Made by a program: the position numbers and the translations under genes
The notes under the pieces: generated by a model
The model's input: only the letters and a program-made list of their open reading frames with translations
The model's database searches: none
Told to the model about the DNA's origin: nothing
Part shown: piece after piece, positions 5,302 to 6,526 of the stretch
Position numbering within the stretch: position 1 is the stretch's first letter
Layout: every line of letters starts with the position of its first letter
Assembly: GCA_018825925.1 (NCBI GenBank)
Contig: JAHKAT010000186.1
Coordinates: 1-6,526, forward strand
DNA: 6,526 bases
Direction: 5' to 3'
Origin: Bacteroidota bacterium
Lineage (GTDB): Bacteria; Bacteroidota; Bacteroidia; Flavobacteriales_D; Crocinitomicaceae

Positions 5302-6381
5302 ATGAATAGTAAGGGTAGTAAGGTTAAGACCTTAATTCGCAAATATAAGATCGTGTTGTCGGTTTTGCTTTTATTGGGAATAGCAAGAGTGATGCTGCCT
5401 TATTTTGTAAAGCAATACGTCAACAGTGTTTTGTCTGATATTCCTGGATATAAAGGCTATGTGGAGGATATCGATATAAGTTTGATTCGCGGGGCTTATG
5501 TTATAGAAGGAATGTATTTGAATATTGTGGAAGCACAAAGTGAAATTCCATTCTTAGATTTTCCTCATTCGGATATTTCCATTGATTGGCAATCACTTTT
5601 TACGGGCAAAATTGTCAGTGAAATTATCCTGAAAGACCCCATTATGAACTTCGTTATTGAAGACCAAGATACAAGTAATGGAGCAACACAAGAGGACTGG
5701 ACCAAGGCGTTAACTGATTTGGTGCCTTTTGATATCAATCATTTGGAAATACACAATGGAACTCTGGCATTAAAGGGTCTGAGAACATCTCCAAGAATTG
5801 ATTTAAAAATGGAAGAACTGGAATTTCAGGTCAACAACTTGCGGAATATAATTTCTGAAAAAAGCAGTTTGCCCTCTCAACTTAAACTTTCTGCAAAAAC
5901 ATTCGGAAATGGTGTTTTCAATATGGAAGGTCGTTTAAATTTCTTGAAAGAAATACCAGATTTAGATTTCACCATGAGCTTAGAGGGTTCCAATATTGTG
6001 GCTTTAAATAATTTAACGAATCACTATACCAAGATCGATTTTGAGCAAGGTGTTTTTAGCTTTTACAGCGAGGTAGCTATAGCCAATGGTTATTTAAAGG
6101 GATATGTTAAACCTTTTTTGAAGGACGCTAAATTGATTGGGAAACACGAGAATTTTCGCTCAAAAGTAAGGGAAAGCCTTTTTGGGGTGGTCAAATTTAT
6201 TTTAAAAAACCAACGAACAAATTCGATTGCTATGAAAATTCCGATAGAAGGGGATTTGAAACATGTAGATGCCAATAGCTGGGACACTTTTTTGAGCATA
6301 GTGAAAAATGCTTGGTTTAGCGCTTTAGATACAGGCACAGATGGTGATATAGAATTTGAGGACGCTGTAAAACCAAAATAA
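5302..6381 (+). CDS. DUF748 / AsmA-like membrane-anchored protein
   Basis: From the ATG at 5302 the product is 359 residues; a TTG at 5275 in the same frame would add nine but is less likely. A single membrane anchor (about 16-32, KIVLSVLLLLGIARVML) follows a basic N terminus and leaves the bulk in the periplasm. LPYFVKQYVNSVLSDIPGYKGYVEDIDISLIRGAYVIEG (32-70) is the characteristic opening of DUF748 proteins, and YVKPFLKDAKLIG, ESLFGVVKFILKN, IPIEGDL and SWDTFLSIVKNAWFSAL (268-341) match its end. DUF748 proteins belong to the AsmA/repeating beta-groove superfamily, tied to outer membrane maintenance and lipid transport between membranes. This is a short form compared with large proteobacterial members, but complete at both ends. 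It is transcribed away from the peptidase gene and has no plus-strand partner in the window. The role in lipid transport is inferred from the superfamily. Confidence 0.85.
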   Translation: MNSKGSKVKTLIRKYKIVLSVLLLLGIARVMLPYFVKQYVNSVLSDIPGYKGYVEDIDISLIRGAYVIEGMYLNIVEAQSEIPFLDFPHSDISIDWQSLFTGKIVSEIILKDPIMNFVIEDQDTSNGATQEDWTKALTDLVPFDINHLEIHNGTLALKGLRTSPRIDLKMEELEFQVNNLRNIISEKSSLPSQLKLSAKTFGNGVFNMEGRLNFLKEIPDLDFTMSLEGSNIVALNNLTNHYTKIDFEQGVFSFYSEVAIANGYLKGYVKPFLKDAKLIGKHENFRSKVRESLFGVVKFILKNQRTNSIAMKIPIEGDLKHVDANSWDTFLSIVKNAWFSALDTGTDGDIEFEDAVKPK

Positions 6382-6415
6382 GACATTCTCCAGAGTTTAT
6401 TTAAGCATCTTTCTT

Positions 6416-6458
6416 TCAGCGCAACAAAACGGTTGTGCATGATTGTTTAGCGTTTTTT
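6416..6458 (+). terminator. Possible terminator after the DUF748 gene
   Basis: GCGCAAC (6419-6425) pairs with GTTGTGC (6432-6438) with one G-U wobble around loop AAAACG, and three further pairs form outside a one-base bulge. A T6 tract at 6453-6458 follows only after a gap of about 10 bases, which weakens the call. The last 68 bases of the window show no clear gene; a minus frame ending at 6474 (17 codons, open to the window edge) could be the tail of a convergent gene. Confidence 0.4.
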
Positions 6459-6526
6459 AGAAACGAGTAGGGCTTATGAAATAAAAAATACTGCTGGAAT
6501 TTTAGAACCACATTTATCAATATTTC

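Noticed and set aside
6090..6440. Minus-strand 116-codon open frame opposite the DUF748 gene
   Set aside because: It is antisense to a well-supported conserved C-terminal region of DUF748 and has no recognisable features.
6474..6526. Tail of a convergent minus-strand gene at the right edge
   Set aside because: Only 17 codons are visible (…CGSKIPAVFFIS); too little to support a gene call.

Overview
The window reads as a low-GC Bacteroidota chromosome, probably of the Flavobacteriia/Cytophagia type. The reasons are the secreted protein with an N-terminal NSSFE...SPDYWC fold, the compact DUF748 (AsmA-like) protein, a ParE/RelE toxin-antitoxin pair of Bacteroidota type, and the general lack of Shine-Dalgarno sequences. 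No rRNA, tRNA or CRISPR array was seen. Species cannot be named from the sequence.

The left half (1 to about 3400) is an accessory region. It is divided by three copies of a related repeat near 1, 1040 and 2150, spaced 1039 and 1110 bases apart and all in one orientation. Each copy lies just 3' of a minus-strand gene or gene pair. Unit 1 is a toxin-antitoxin module whose toxin is frameshifted, with an IS3-type transposase remnant on its 5' side. Unit 2 is a secreted 251-residue protein with a jelly-roll-like domain. Unit 3 is a two-gene operon: a small lipoprotein, frameshifted in an A6 run, followed after one base by a secreted transglutaminase-like protein. This '3'-end repeat plus promiscuous small gene' layout resembles an integron cassette array. 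However, the repeat lacks the classical attC core boxes and no integrase is in the window, so the cassette reading is an inference.

The right half (3514 to 6381) looks like ordinary chromosome with intact genes. It has a stand-alone DEDDh 3'-5' exonuclease and a secreted HELGH metallopeptidase-like protein, both on the minus strand. A divergent intergenic region with a long hyphenated palindrome follows, then a plus-strand DUF748/AsmA-like membrane-anchored protein with a possible terminator behind it. Hand counts of single 60-base samples give about 22% GC in the transglutaminase-like gene and 30% in the 251-residue gene, against 42% in the exonuclease and 35% in the peptidase. This fits a compositional boundary near 3400-3510.

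The most interesting points are the repeat family, whose inverted arms show pairing-preserving changes on the strand opposite the genes, and two hidden, frameshift-split genes (toxin and lipoprotein) that a plain ORF scan misses.
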